Shown here piece after piece: positions 7,641 through 17,392 of a DNA stretch of 20,691 bases. The stretch is from SpSt-583 sp034434015 (GTDB lineage Bacteria; Chloroflexota; Anaerolineae; Anaerolineales; UBA6663). The stretch lies in assembly GCA_034434015.1 (NCBI GenBank), contig DAOUAB010000049.1, positions 1 through 20,691 of the forward strand, in the 5' to 3' direction. Position 1 is the stretch's first letter. Each line of letters starts with the position of its first letter. The notes under the pieces are model-generated. The model had not been told where the DNA came from. It saw nothing but the letters and a program-made list of their open reading frames with translations, and ran no database searches. A program made the position numbers and the translations under genes.

Positions 7641-10481
7641 CTACGGCGTGGTTTCGGCGGTTAAGGCTGACGACAGCGGCAGGCTGACGGTGAAACAGGT
7701 GCCCTGCCCCACCGCGCTCTCCACGGCGATCTGGCCGTTGTGCTGGTCGACGATGGCCTTGACGATGGCCAGGCCTAACCCGCTGCCCTCGATATCCTGC
7801 CGGTCGTCGGCCTGGACGCGGTAGAACTTGTCGAAGATGTAGGGCAGGTCGGCGGGCGGGATGCCCAGGCCGGTGTCGCGCACCTCCACCCAGGCCTGGC
7901 CGTTTCGCGCGCCGGCCAGCAGGCGGACCTGGCCGCCCTGGGGCGTGTACTTGATGGCATTGCCGACCAGGTTGCGCAGCACCTGCCGCATCCGGTTGGC
8001 GTCCGCGGCGACGGGCACGGCCACCGGCCCGGTCTCCGCGTGCAAGGTCTGGCCCTTGGTCGCCGCCTGGGCGCGGAACTCGTCGGCGGTGGCGGTCACC
8101 AGCGCGCGCAGATCGAGCGGCTCGCGCTTGAGCTCGATGCCCATGTCGATCCGGGCCAGGTCGAGCAAGTCCTGGACCAGTTCGAGCATCTGGCCCGACG
8201 CGCCCTTGATCCGATCCAGGAAGGCCGCCTGGTGCGGGGTGAGCGGCCCGACTTTGGGCAGCAGATCGGTGAAGCCGATGATGGCCGTGAGCGGGTTCTT
8301 CAGGTCGTGCGAGGCCGTCGCCAGGAATTCGTTCTTGACGCGCTCCAGGTCCTTGAACTGGGTGACGTCATGTAACAGGGCGACATGGCCGCCGTGTTCG
8401 ATCGGGGAGACGACGACGTTGAAGACGCGCTTGTCCGGCCAGCTGATCTGGTGGGCGACCAGCTCCTGGCCGGCGCGGCTCTGGTCCAGGACGGCGATCA
8501 GTTCGTCGTAGCCGCGCCCGACCGGCAGCGCCTGGCCGAGTTTGGTCTCGATGTCGGTGAACAGCCGGGTGCCGGCCGGGTTGATGAGTTGCAGGCGCCC
8601 GTCGGCGTCCAGCACCAGGATGGCGTCGGCGGCCGAGCGCAGGACGGCCGTCAGACGGTTGCGCTCCTGCTCCATGGTCTCAAACAACTGGATGCGCTCC
8701 AGGGCCGAGACTATCTGCGCCGCCAGCGTCTCCAGCAGGACGCGGTCGCTCTCCTGGAAGACGTTCGGCTGGCGGCTGTGCAGGGCCAGGACGCCGCTGA
8801 CGCCGGCGGCCTGGCGGATAGGGACGGCCATGGCCGAGTGAGTGGGCAGCGGGCCGGTGCCGGCGCGCGCGCCCGTGCGCTCCTCGACGCCGCCGGAGAG
8901 GTAGGCGGGCTGGCCGGTGGCGGCCACCTGCTGCGGCGCCAGCGCCATGATTGACATCCGCGGCGCGTTCTCGGCGCCGGCCTGGCTGCGCAGCGCCAGC
9001 TGGCCATCCTGCAGCCACCACAGGCTGGCGGCCGGGTAGCCGAAGGCCTGGCAGATGAGCTGCGGGAGCCGGTCCAGCAGATCGCCGGAACGCGTACAGC
9101 GCCCGATCTCGTGCGTCAACTGGTTGAGCGCCACCAGTTCGTTGACGCGCTTGTGTTCGGTGGCATAGAGCTGGGCATTCTCGACGGCGATGGCCGCCTG
9201 GCTGGCGATGGCCTGCAGGAGGCTGAGATGATCGGCGGAGAAGGTGTTGGGCTGCTCGTGCACCAGGGTCAGCACGCCGATGACGCCGCGCCGGCCGAGC
9301 AGCGGCACGCACACCACCGAGCGCACCGGCCCGCCCGGCTTGTACCAGAGGTTGTCGCCTGCGGTGTCGGCCAGCAAGCGGCCCTGCCGGTCTGCCACCA
9401 CGGCGCCGATCAGGCCCTTGGTCAACAGCCAGCCCTGGGCCTTGTCCCAGTCCCAGCCGGGGATGGCGCGCGGCGCGTACAGGCTGTGGAACAACTGGTC
9501 GTCGATGTTGAAGATCAGCAGACTGCCGTTGGCGGCGGCCAGCGTATCGACGGCGCGCTTCAGGATCACGCTGGAGAGCTCGTCGATGTCGAGCCGGGCG
9601 CTGATGTCCTGGCCGATCTCGGGCAGCAGGCTGAGCTCGCGGTTGCGGCGCCGCAGCACGTCCTCGGCGTGCTTGACGCGCAGCTTGGAGCGGACGCGCG
9701 CCGCCAGCTCGCGCCAGTCGAAGGGCTTGGTCACGTAGTCGTCGGCGCCCAGGCCCAGGCCTTCGCGCACGTCGCGGACGGCCGTGCGCGCCGCGGTGAG
9801 GACGATGACGGGGATGTGGGCCACCTGCGGGTCGGCGCGCATCTCGGCCAGGACCTCGAAGCCGCTCTTCTTGGGCATGTTCACGTCCAGCAGGACGAGG
9901 TCGGGCATCTCGGAGCGCAGCCGGTCGAGGGTCTCCTGCCCGTCCATGGCCGTGACGAAGGTATAGCCCTCGCTCTGCAGGCGGGTCGCCAGCAGGTGGA
10001 CGTTGTCGGGCTGATCGTCGGCGATGAGGACCTTGAAGTGCGACGGCGCCGGCATGCCAGCGGTTGCGCCCGGCTTGGCCGGCTCCTGGTTCTCGAGCAC
10101 CTGGCTGACGATATCGCGGATTTTCTCCGGCTGGACGGGCTTGATGAGATAGTGGTTGACGCGCAGGCGGCGGGCGGTGGCCGCCAGGCCGGGGCTGTCG
10201 TAGGCCGTCACCAGGATGATCTGCGCCGGCTCGTGGCCGTTCTGCAGGCGCTCGATCAGCTCCAGGCCGTTCATGCCCGGCATCATGAAGTCGGTGATGA
10301 GGACCTGGACGCGGCCCTGGCCGATGACCTCGAGCGCCTCCGGCCCGCTGCGGGCCGTGAGCACCTCAACCGGCTGGTTGAACTGCTTCAACGCTCGCGC
10401 GAGCATCGACGCTGTGTTCGGGTGATCGTCGACAATCAGGATGCGGGCAGGCGCATGGGTAGACACTAAAGACGATGTCAT
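7641..10481 (-). CDS. Soluble hybrid histidine kinase, REC-REC-GAF-GAF-PAS-HisKA-HATPase
   Basis: 946 aa from the ATG at 10481. A GTG at 10499 would add six residues, but a GATAAT box lies between the two starts, so I favour the ATG. Receiver 1 (about 13-130; acidic DD, phospho-Asp in LITDFMMPGMNG about D64, Lys in LIKPV about K114). Receiver 2 (about 149-265; LLDVNMPKKSG about D199, TKPF about K252). GAF 1 (about 294-437), GAF 2 (about 450-596), PAS (about 607-710). HisKA H-box FLATASHDLKNPLTAI with H725. HATPase N-box NLVGNAIKYTP, G1 DTGLGIPP, F-box FDKFYRV, G2 GSGLGLAI. All catalytic motifs are intact, so it should autophosphorylate. No TM or signal peptide is present, so it is cytoplasmic. 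Receivers at the N-terminus suggest it is itself an acceptor in a phosphorelay or is regulated by other kinases. It lies just upstream of three membrane sensors, a plausible but unproven functional link. Confidence 0.93.
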   Translation of the reverse strand: MTSSLVSTHAPARILIVDDHPNTASMLARALKQFNQPVEVLTARSGPEALEVIGQGRVQVLITDFMMPGMNGLELIERLQNGHEPAQIILVTAYDSPGLAATARRLRVNHYLIKPVQPEKIRDIVSQVLENQEPAKPGATAGMPAPSHFKVLIADDQPDNVHLLATRLQSEGYTFVTAMDGQETLDRLRSEMPDLVLLDVNMPKKSGFEVLAEMRADPQVAHIPVIVLTAARTAVRDVREGLGLGADDYVTKPFDWRELAARVRSKLRVKHAEDVLRRRNRELSLLPEIGQDISARLDIDELSSVILKRAVDTLAAANGSLLIFNIDDQLFHSLYAPRAIPGWDWDKAQGWLLTKGLIGAVVADRQGRLLADTAGDNLWYKPGGPVRSVVCVPLLGRRGVIGVLTLVHEQPNTFSADHLSLLQAIASQAAIAVENAQLYATEHKRVNELVALNQLTHEIGRCTRSGDLLDRLPQLICQAFGYPAASLWWLQDGQLALRSQAGAENAPRMSIMALAPQQVAATGQPAYLSGGVEERTGARAGTGPLPTHSAMAVPIRQAAGVSGVLALHSRQPNVFQESDRVLLETLAAQIVSALERIQLFETMEQERNRLTAVLRSAADAILVLDADGRLQLINPAGTRLFTDIETKLGQALPVGRGYDELIAVLDQSRAGQELVAHQISWPDKRVFNVVVSPIEHGGHVALLHDVTQFKDLERVKNEFLATASHDLKNPLTAIIGFTDLLPKVGPLTPHQAAFLDRIKGASGQMLELVQDLLDLARIDMGIELKREPLDLRALVTATADEFRAQAATKGQTLHAETGPVAVPVAADANRMRQVLRNLVGNAIKYTPQGGQVRLLAGARNGQAWVEVRDTGLGIPPADLPYIFDKFYRVQADDRQDIEGSGLGLAIVKAIVDQHNGQIAVESAVGQGTCFTVSLPLSSALTAETTP

Positions 10482-10488
10482 GAATCCA

Positions 10489-10494
10489 ATTATC
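10489..10494 (-). promoter_or_regulatory. -10 box (GATAAT) of hybrid kinase, leaderless spacing
   Basis: GATAAT on the minus strand matches the TATAAT consensus at 5 of 6 positions and ends 7 nt before the ATG at 10481, so transcription would start at or next to the A of ATG. The -35 region is weak (GGGTGG at 17-nt spacing). The box also argues against the upstream GTG start. Confidence 0.45.
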
Positions 10495-10559
10495 GCCACG
10501 AGTCATAAAAGCCACCCGATGGCGTTATGGAGGGATGGTTGGGGAGGGTTAAGGACTCG

Positions 10560-10584
10560 TTGACACGCCACTTCGTAGTAAAAT
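10560..10584 (+). promoter_or_regulatory. Possible tRNA-Pro promoter (TTGACA ... TAAAAT)
   Basis: A consensus -35 TTGACA (10560-10565) and a 5/6 -10 TAAAAT (10579-10584) lie upstream of the tRNA. The spacer is only 13 nt, shorter than usual, so one of the two boxes may not be the real one. The predicted start near 10591 would give a leader of about 25 nt before the mature tRNA. Confidence 0.4.
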
Positions 10585-10616
10585 CCAGGCAGGGACAACC
10601 GGACCCGGCCGTCCGA

Positions 10617-10691
10617 CGGGGCGTAGCTTAGCCCGGCCAAAGCGCGCGCTTTGGGAGCGCGAGACCGCCAGTTCAAATCTGGCCGCCCCGA
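10617..10691 (+). tRNA. tRNA-Pro (anticodon TGG)
   Basis: A complete cloverleaf can be folded by eye: acceptor stem CGGGGCG/CGCCCCG (7 bp, perfect), D stem GCTT/AAGC with GG in the loop, anticodon stem CGCGC/GCGCG around the loop TTTGGGA (anticodon TGG), a 5-nt variable loop, T stem GCCAG/CTGGC with loop TTCAAAT, and discriminator A at 10691. CCA is not encoded (CAA follows), so the nucleotidyltransferase must add it. The CGGGGCG start is typical of bacterial proline tRNAs. Confidence 0.97.
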
Positions 10692-10697
10692 CAAAAG

Positions 10698-10725
10698 GAA
10701 AGGCGACTCGCCAGAGTCGCCTTTC
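10698..10725. terminator. Bidirectional hairpin terminator between tRNA-Pro and clpC
   Basis: A perfect 12-bp inverted repeat (GAAAGGCGACTC / GAGTCGCCTTTC) with the tetraloop GCCA begins 6 nt after the tRNA. On plus the stem ends in TTTC then GTGTT; on minus it ends in TTTC then CTTTTGT, a better U-run. It lies 48 nt beyond the clpC stop, so it can end both convergent transcripts. Confidence 0.8.
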
Positions 10726-10773
10726 GTGTTGATCGGGAGTTCGGGAGACGCAGGGCGCCGTCGCCGGCCGCGC

Positions 10774-13248
<2,475 letters not shown>

Positions 13249-13269
13249 AGTTGACGTCCTTTGGACGAT

Positions 13270-13303
13270 AAGACGAAGGACGGAAGACGAAGGCGCCGGC
13301 GCC
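13270..13303. repeat. Direct repeat plus palindrome in the clpC 5' region
   Basis: AAGACGAAGG occurs twice on the plus strand (13270-13279 and 13284-13293) at 14-bp spacing. The second copy runs into the 12-bp palindrome GGCGCCGGCGCC (13292-13303). They lie 22-55 nt upstream of the clpC ATG, where a leader or operator would be. They could instead be a copy of the short GACGAAGG-type intergenic repeats seen in related genomes. Confidence 0.5.
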
Positions 13304-13324
13304 GGGACCGGCGTTCGGCTCTCA

Positions 13325-13693
13325 TCATTCGTCGTGGGTCGCTCCCAAAACCTGTCTCGTCACCGTAATCTCAAACACGGCGCCGTAGTCGGCGTCTGTG
13401 GTGATGTCCCAGTCGAACTTATCCTTGAACTGGCGGATCACGCCGGCGGGCGGCTGGACCTGGCGGGCCGTCCCCTCGACGACGTAGGGGTGGTCGCCGT
13501 CCTCGAGGGCCAGGGCGACGCGCGGGTTGGCCTGCAGGTTGCGGGCTTTGACGCTGCCGGGCGAGGTGCAGATATACCAGCGGCCGCCGTCCACCACGAA
13601 CCAGATCGGGACCAGATGCGGGCGCCCGTCCGGACGGACGGTCGCCAGCCAGATATTGCGCGCCTGCGCGAGCCGCCCAGTGGAGTGAGCCAT
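13325..13693 (-). CDS. PNPOx-fold (pyridoxamine 5'-phosphate oxidase family) protein
   Basis: 122 aa. The pattern is that of the small split-barrel flavoenzyme family: RPDGRPHLVPIWFVVDGGRWY, then a SVKARNLQANPRVAL block and a VVEGTA strand. Members bind FMN, F420 or related flavin-like cofactors as dimers and reduce small molecules or bind biliverdin; the sequence does not decide between these. The protein is cytoplasmic, with no signal peptide. The ATG at 13693 has no Shine-Dalgarno sequence but a perfect TATAAT ends 8 nt upstream, suggesting a leaderless message. clpC begins 76 bp downstream on the same strand. Confidence 0.85.
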   Translation of the reverse strand: MAHSTGRLAQARNIWLATVRPDGRPHLVPIWFVVDGGRWYICTSPGSVKARNLQANPRVALALEDGDHPYVVEGTARQVQPPAGVIRQFKDKFDWDITTDADYGAVFEITVTRQVLGATHDE

Positions 13694-13701
13694 CTAAAGT
13701 G

Positions 13702-13707
13702 ATTATA
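13702..13707 (-). promoter_or_regulatory. -10 box (TATAAT) of PNPOx gene, leaderless spacing
   Basis: A perfect TATAAT on minus, followed by CACTTTAG and then the ATG at 13693. The expected start point falls at or within about two bases of the ATG. No good -35 is seen at 16-18 nt. Confidence 0.55.
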
Positions 13708-13819
13708 CTGCGAGTCCGGCGGCCAATGGCGCACAGTATCGCCGCGGCGCATTAGATTCATATATATCCGCCGGGCTGCCTGAACGGGCAGGGTGGGGCA
13801 GAGAGCAGAGGACAGATGA

Positions 13820-13859
13820 CCGCTTGCAGAGACAATGGCTCGCTGTCATCTGCAAGCGG
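13820..13859. terminator. Hairpin downstream of lipoprotein gene
   Basis: An 11-bp perfect stem CCGCTTGCAGA / TCTGCAAGCGG encloses an 18-nt loop that can itself pair (GACA/TGTC). It begins 8 nt after the minus-strand lipoprotein stop at 13868, where a terminator is expected. The following minus-strand sequence is pyrimidine-rich without a clean T-run, so termination may be weak. An overlapping alternative stem GATGAC/GTCATC is also possible. The rest of the gap (13708-13819) holds an AT-rich patch near 13755-13767 and no gene. Confidence 0.5.
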
Positions 13860-13867
13860 CCGGCTGT

Positions 13868-14371
13868 CTACGACGTGAACTCGCCGGCCAGTTCGCCGTT
13901 GACCCAGACCGTGTAGGCGCCGGCCGGGAACGAGCCCAGGGGAACGCTCTGCTGGAAACTCTCGAGCACCTGAATACAGATCGCGTTCGGGTCGACGACC
14001 GAATACACGTCCACCTGGATACGGTTCTGGGCGTCCGGCGGCGCCGCGGCCACGCGCAGTTGGTGACAGGGCGTGGGCAGGGAGCCGGCCAGCGCCAGCA
14101 CGATCTGCGGCGGGTAGCTCTCCAGGCTCAGCAGGGTGGTCTCATCCAGAAAGACCTCGCCGCGCGCCAGCGCCGCGTCACTGGGCTGCGGCAGGTAGGG
14201 GGGCGTGGCGGCCGGGCCGGCCGGCTCCTCCGGGCCGCCGGAGACGGGCGCGTCGGGCGGCAGGGGCGAGGGCGTCGGCTCGGCGGCGGGGGGCTCAGGC
14301 GCTGAGAGCGGGCTGCACGCCGCCAGCATCAGGGCGGCCGCGGCCAGCAGGCTGATCCATCTGTTCAACAT
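13868..14371 (-). CDS. Putative lipoprotein with Pro-rich linker
   Basis: 167 aa. A basic N-terminus and hydrophobic stretch lead to a lipobox (LMLAAC, lipidated Cys19), so it is an exported, membrane-anchored lipoprotein. Residues about 24-62 are a Pro/Ala/Glu-rich flexible linker. The compact domain after it (about 70-167) contains the block FLDETTLLSLESYPPQIVL, two cysteines (TPCHQL and AICIQV) that could form a disulfide, and a VPLGSFPAGAYTVWVNGE segment suggesting a beta-sandwich. I do not recognise a named family; function unknown. The start is firm: GGAGGAAAACG precedes the ATG at 14371. It is divergent from plsC (90 bp between starts). Confidence 0.85.
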   Translation of the reverse strand: MLNRWISLLAAAALMLAACSPLSAPEPPAAEPTPSPLPPDAPVSGGPEEPAGPAATPPYLPQPSDAALARGEVFLDETTLLSLESYPPQIVLALAGSLPTPCHQLRVAAAPPDAQNRIQVDVYSVVDPNAICIQVLESFQQSVPLGSFPAGAYTVWVNGELAGEFTS

Positions 14372-14425
14372 CGTTTTCCTCCAGCTCGCGTCATCACTGG
14401 TCAGACGCCGCCGCCCGGGCGAAAG

Positions 14426-14454
14426 TTTCCATGCGCGGCGCGTTCAGGTAGAAT
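14426..14454 (+). promoter_or_regulatory. Promoter of plsC-like gene (TTTCCA-N17-TAGAAT), leaderless spacing
   Basis: A -35 of TTTCCA (4/6) and a -10 of TAGAAT (5/6) are separated by exactly 17 nt. The -10 ends 7 nt before the ATG at 14462 (CGGGCTG between, no Shine-Dalgarno), so the transcript should begin at about the start codon. Confidence 0.6.
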
Positions 14455-14461
14455 CGGGCTG

Positions 14462-15196
14462 ATGAGCGCCTCCTCCGTCTACGTCCCCGGCCGGCTGTCG
14501 CCGCGCGATACCGACCGCCTGCGCGCGCTCTTTCGTTTTCTCTTCAGCCTCTACGCCAGAACCGAAGTGCGCGGCCGGGAACACCTGCCGGCCAGCGGCG
14601 GCTTCATCATCTGCGTCAACCATCTGAGCCGCCTGGACGCGCCGCTGGTCTTCGGGCAGTTAGACGGCCGCAGCGTCACGGCCTTTGCCGCCGACACCTA
14701 CCGGCCCAACCCGTTCTTCAGGTTCATCCTCGAGATGGTGGACGTGATCTGGGTCCACCGCGGCGCGATCGGGCCGTCGACCATCAAAGCGGCGCTCCAG
14801 GCGCTGCGCGCCGGCCGGGTGCTGGGCGTGGCGCCGGAGGGCACGCGCAGCCTGACGCATGCGCTCCAGGCCGGGAAGGCCGGGGCCGCCTCGCTGGCCG
14901 TCGCCGCCGGCGTCCCGATCGTGCCGGCCGCCATTACGGGCACCGAACACCTCAGCCGCGCCATCACGCGCTGCTACCCGCTGTGGCGCGGACGCGTGCC
15001 CGTCACGCTCCAATTCGGCGAGCCGTTCACGCTGCCGCCGCTCGGCCGCGGCGAGCGGGCGGAGAAACTGGACGCCTACACCGATGAGATCATGTGCCGG
15101 ATCGCGGCCCTGCTGCCGGCGCGGTATCGCGGCGTGTACGCCGACCACCCGCGCCTGCTCGCCCGCCTCGCCTCTGCGGCCGCGCCCGAGGCCTGA
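14462..15196 (+). CDS. Lysophospholipid / 1-acyl-glycerol-3-phosphate acyltransferase (PlsC family)
   Basis: 244 aa. It transfers an acyl chain to a lysophospholipid or lysophosphatidate at the inner membrane during phospholipid synthesis. Family motifs are in order: NHLSRLDAP with the HX4D catalytic pair (H54, D59), a TYRPNPFFRFIL region, APEGTRS (EGTR, about 126-129, substrate phosphate binding), and VPIVPAAITG (about 151-160). No clear TM helix is present, so it is probably peripheral. This may be the main PlsC or one of several homologues. There is no ribosome binding site, and the promoter -10 is 7 nt from the ATG. The next gene starts 83 bp downstream with its own strong ribosome site. 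Confidence 0.9.
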   Translation: MSASSVYVPGRLSPRDTDRLRALFRFLFSLYARTEVRGREHLPASGGFIICVNHLSRLDAPLVFGQLDGRSVTAFAADTYRPNPFFRFILEMVDVIWVHRGAIGPSTIKAALQALRAGRVLGVAPEGTRSLTHALQAGKAGAASLAVAAGVPIVPAAITGTEHLSRAITRCYPLWRGRVPVTLQFGEPFTLPPLGRGERAEKLDAYTDEIMCRIAALLPARYRGVYADHPRLLARLASAAAPEA

Positions 15197-15279
15197 CCGC
15201 CTTCCCCGGCGCCGCAACCGCCTCCGGCTGGGTGCGTAATACAAGCCAGACGATACACTTCTCTAAGGAGGCGTCCACT

Positions 15280-16146
15280 ATGAACCGCATGCTGACTGTC
15301 ATCCTGGCGCTGGCCCTGGCCGCGCTGGCCTGCGGCCCCAACCTGCCGAACATCCAGGTGCCGGTGGAGCGCATCACGCCCGGCCCGACCGAGACCCTGA
15401 CCATCGACGAGGCGGCCCCGGACGGCGACACCGTCATGGACGTCACCCTCGGCATCGGCGCCGGCAACATCACTCTGGCCGGCGGCGCCGAGGGCCTGGT
15501 TTCGGGCACGGTCCGGTACAACATCCCGGACTGGAAGCCGGAGATCACGCGCGAGGCCGACTCGCTGATCATCCGCCAGGATTTCTCGCCGGACGACCGG
15601 CTGCGCATCCCGGAGGGCAACCTGACCAACGAATGGGACCTGAAGCTGGGCGCGGCGCCGATGCGCCTGACGGTGAACGCCGGGGCGTACGAGGGCCAGA
15701 TGGACCTGGGCGGCGTCCCGCTGCAGCGGCTGGAGATCAACGACGGCGCCAGCGACAACACGGTCACCTTCGACGAGGTCAACACCGAGGCCATGACGCT
15801 GTTCAAGTACAACACCGGCGCGTCCACGGTGAAGCTGGAGGGGCTGTCCAACGCCAACTTCGCGGAGATGATCTTCGAGGGCGGCGCCGGCACATACACC
15901 CTAGACTTCTCGGGCGAGTTGCAACGCGAGGCGCGCGTCAGCGTCCGGGCCGGCATCTGCACGCTCACCCTCATCGTGCCGGCCGGGGTTAAGGCGGAGG
16001 TGACGCGTTCGGGCGCCGTCACCACGGTGAAGACCGAAGGCACCTGGTCCACCAGCGGCGACACGTACTCGACGGGCGGCTCCGGCCCGCTGCTGACGAT
16101 CGACGTGGATATGGGCCTGGGCACGCTCAACCTGATCAGCAAGTAG
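15280..16146 (+). CDS. Toast-rack / DUF4097-like beta-helical lipoprotein
   Basis: 288 aa. The ATG at 15280 has a near-perfect AAGGAGG site 8 nt upstream, so the start is firm. The signal peptide ends in LAALAC (Cys18), giving an exported lipoprotein. The mature part is a repetitive beta-strand ladder: DVTLGIGAGNITLAGGAEG, MRLTVNAGAYEGQMDLGG, then LEINDGASDNTVTFDEV, STVKLEGLSNANF, VSVRAGICTLTLIVPAGVKAEV. This is typical of toast-rack and LiaF-like/DUF4097 domains, which occur in bacterial envelope-stress proteins and as secreted lipoproteins in Chloroflexota. A specific ligand or role cannot be stated. It is followed by a strong hairpin. Confidence 0.82.
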   Translation: MNRMLTVILALALAALACGPNLPNIQVPVERITPGPTETLTIDEAAPDGDTVMDVTLGIGAGNITLAGGAEGLVSGTVRYNIPDWKPEITREADSLIIRQDFSPDDRLRIPEGNLTNEWDLKLGAAPMRLTVNAGAYEGQMDLGGVPLQRLEINDGASDNTVTFDEVNTEAMTLFKYNTGASTVKLEGLSNANFAEMIFEGGAGTYTLDFSGELQREARVSVRAGICTLTLIVPAGVKAEVTRSGAVTTVKTEGTWSTSGDTYSTGGSGPLLTIDVDMGLGTLNLISK

Positions 16147-16162
16147 GCGCGCGGGGCGCATA

Positions 16163-16198
16163 ACAAAGCCGCTGGACGCTGTGCGCCAGCGGCTTTGT
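16163..16198. terminator. Hairpin terminator after toast-rack lipoprotein
   Basis: A 13-bp perfect stem ACAAAGCCGCTGG / CCAGCGGCTTTGT has a 10-nt loop that can extend by CGC/GCG. It starts 17 nt after the stop codon. The U-run is short (TTTGT), like the tRNA/clpC terminator. Read on minus it also ends in TTTGTTA, so it can stop convergent transcripts as well. Confidence 0.75.
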
Positions 16199-16300
16199 CG
16201 TCTGGAGCGGCAGGACCGGCGCCTCTACAAGAGGTCCGCCACCGCGCAGGAAAAGCCTCACCTCAGCGCCCTCAGGTCGCCCGCCCATAACCTTCCGGCG

Positions 16301-16317
16301 CCCGGACGGTGTCCGGG
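16301..16317. other. Small GC hairpin downstream of lipA
   Basis: CCCGGAC/GTCCGGG (7 bp) with a 3-nt loop, 41 nt beyond the minus-strand lipA stop. No T-run follows. It may mark the lipA transcript end. The rest of the 16199-16357 gap shows another short stem (CCTCT/AGAGG, 16222-16234) and no gene. Confidence 0.3.
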
Positions 16318-16357
16318 GTGCAGCCCTGACACCCGCTCGACGGTAGCCCGAGCCGCC

Positions 16358-17326
16358 TCACGGCGCCGGCGGCGCCTGGCCGTCGCCGTAGAGCTGCCGG
16401 TGGACCACGCTCAGCGCGCGCACCTGCTCGTCGGCGTGATAGGACGAGCGCACCAGCGGCCCGCACTCCGCCCATTTGAAGCCCAGCCCGAGGGCGTAAT
16501 CCTTGATCGCGCGGAACTCGTCCGGCGTGTAGTAACGCTCGATCGGCAGGTGTTTGCGCGACGGCTGGAGGTACTGGCCGACGGTCAGGATGTCCACGCC
16601 CCAGGCGCGCAGGTCGGCGATGACGGCCAGGACCTCGTCCATCGTCTCGCCCAGCCCCAGCATCAGGCCGCTCTTGGTCAGCACGTCCGGGTCCAGGTCC
16701 TTGGCGTTGGAGAGCGTGGCGCGCGTCCAGGCGTAGTTGTCCTGCGGCTGGACCTTCTTGAACAGGCGCGGCACGGTCTCGACGTTGTGGTTGAGAATCT
16801 CCGGCCGCGCGTCCATGACGAGCTTGAGCGCCTCGCGGCTGCCCTTGAAATCCGGGATGAGCACCTCGATGGAGCAGCCGGGCTGCAGCTCGCGGATGCG
16901 GCGGATGACCATGGCGAAGATCGGGGCGCCGCCGTCCGGGCGCTCGTCGCGGTTGACGCTGGTGATGACGGCGTGCCGCAGGTTCATCGCCTTGACGGCC
17001 TGGGCCACGCGCTCCGGCTCGGCCCAGTCCAGGGCCGCCGGCCGGCCATGCTTGATGTCGCAGAAGCCGCACGAACGCGTGCACACGTCGCCCATCATCA
17101 GGAAGGTGGCCGTGCCGTGGCCCCAGCACTCGCCGATGTTGGGGCAGAAGGCCTCCTCGCACACGGTGTGCAGGGTCTTGGACCGCATCAGGTCCTTGAG
17201 TTTCTCGTAGGTCTCGCCGCCCGGGGCGCGGACCCTGATCCACTCCGGCCGGCGCTGCGGGCGCGGCTGGGTCAGGATCTCGTCGGGCCGGATGATCCGG
17301 TCGCGGGTGGGTTCAGTCACAGGCAT
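16358..17326 (-). CDS. lipA: Lipoyl synthase
   Basis: 322 aa. This radical SAM enzyme inserts two sulfurs into protein-bound octanoyl groups to make lipoyl cofactors of 2-oxoacid dehydrogenases and the glycine cleavage system. Auxiliary cluster Cys triad CEEAFCPNIGEC (C56, C61, C67), radical SAM motif CTRSCGFC (C82, C86, C89), and the C-terminal RSSYHA with the serine ligand of the auxiliary cluster (about S294) are all intact. I chose the ATG at 17326 because GGAG lies 7 nt upstream and the family N-terminus fits. The frame stays open upstream to 17497, but that part only translates the tandem repeat. No lipB or lipoylated enzyme gene is adjacent. Confidence 0.97.
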   Translation of the reverse strand: MPVTEPTRDRIIRPDEILTQPRPQRRPEWIRVRAPGGETYEKLKDLMRSKTLHTVCEEAFCPNIGECWGHGTATFLMMGDVCTRSCGFCDIKHGRPAALDWAEPERVAQAVKAMNLRHAVITSVNRDERPDGGAPIFAMVIRRIRELQPGCSIEVLIPDFKGSREALKLVMDARPEILNHNVETVPRLFKKVQPQDNYAWTRATLSNAKDLDPDVLTKSGLMLGLGETMDEVLAVIADLRAWGVDILTVGQYLQPSRKHLPIERYYTPDEFRAIKDYALGLGFKWAECGPLVRSSYHADEQVRALSVVHRQLYGDGQAPPAP

Positions 17327-17350
17327 ACACCGGCTCCATTTCTCCAGGAG

Positions 17351-17379
17351 ATTGTACGCCAGAATCCGGGTTTTGTCGG
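17351..17379 (-). promoter_or_regulatory. lipA promoter (CCGACA-N17-TACAAT)
   Basis: On minus, a -35 of CCGACA (4/6) and a -10 of TACAAT (5/6) are spaced by exactly 17 nt. The start point near 17344 gives an 18-nt leader that contains the GGAG ribosome site. Confidence 0.6.
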
Positions 17380-17392
17380 CGTCAGGTAAGAA

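Noticed and set aside
10503..10694. 63-aa minus-strand ORF
   Set aside because: Antisense to tRNA-Pro (the GRPDLNWR start is a known artefact of such regions).
16199..16357. Possible riboswitch or small RNA in the lipA/toast-rack gap
   Set aside because: Only short GC hairpins are visible; no known riboswitch core and no promoter that I can support.
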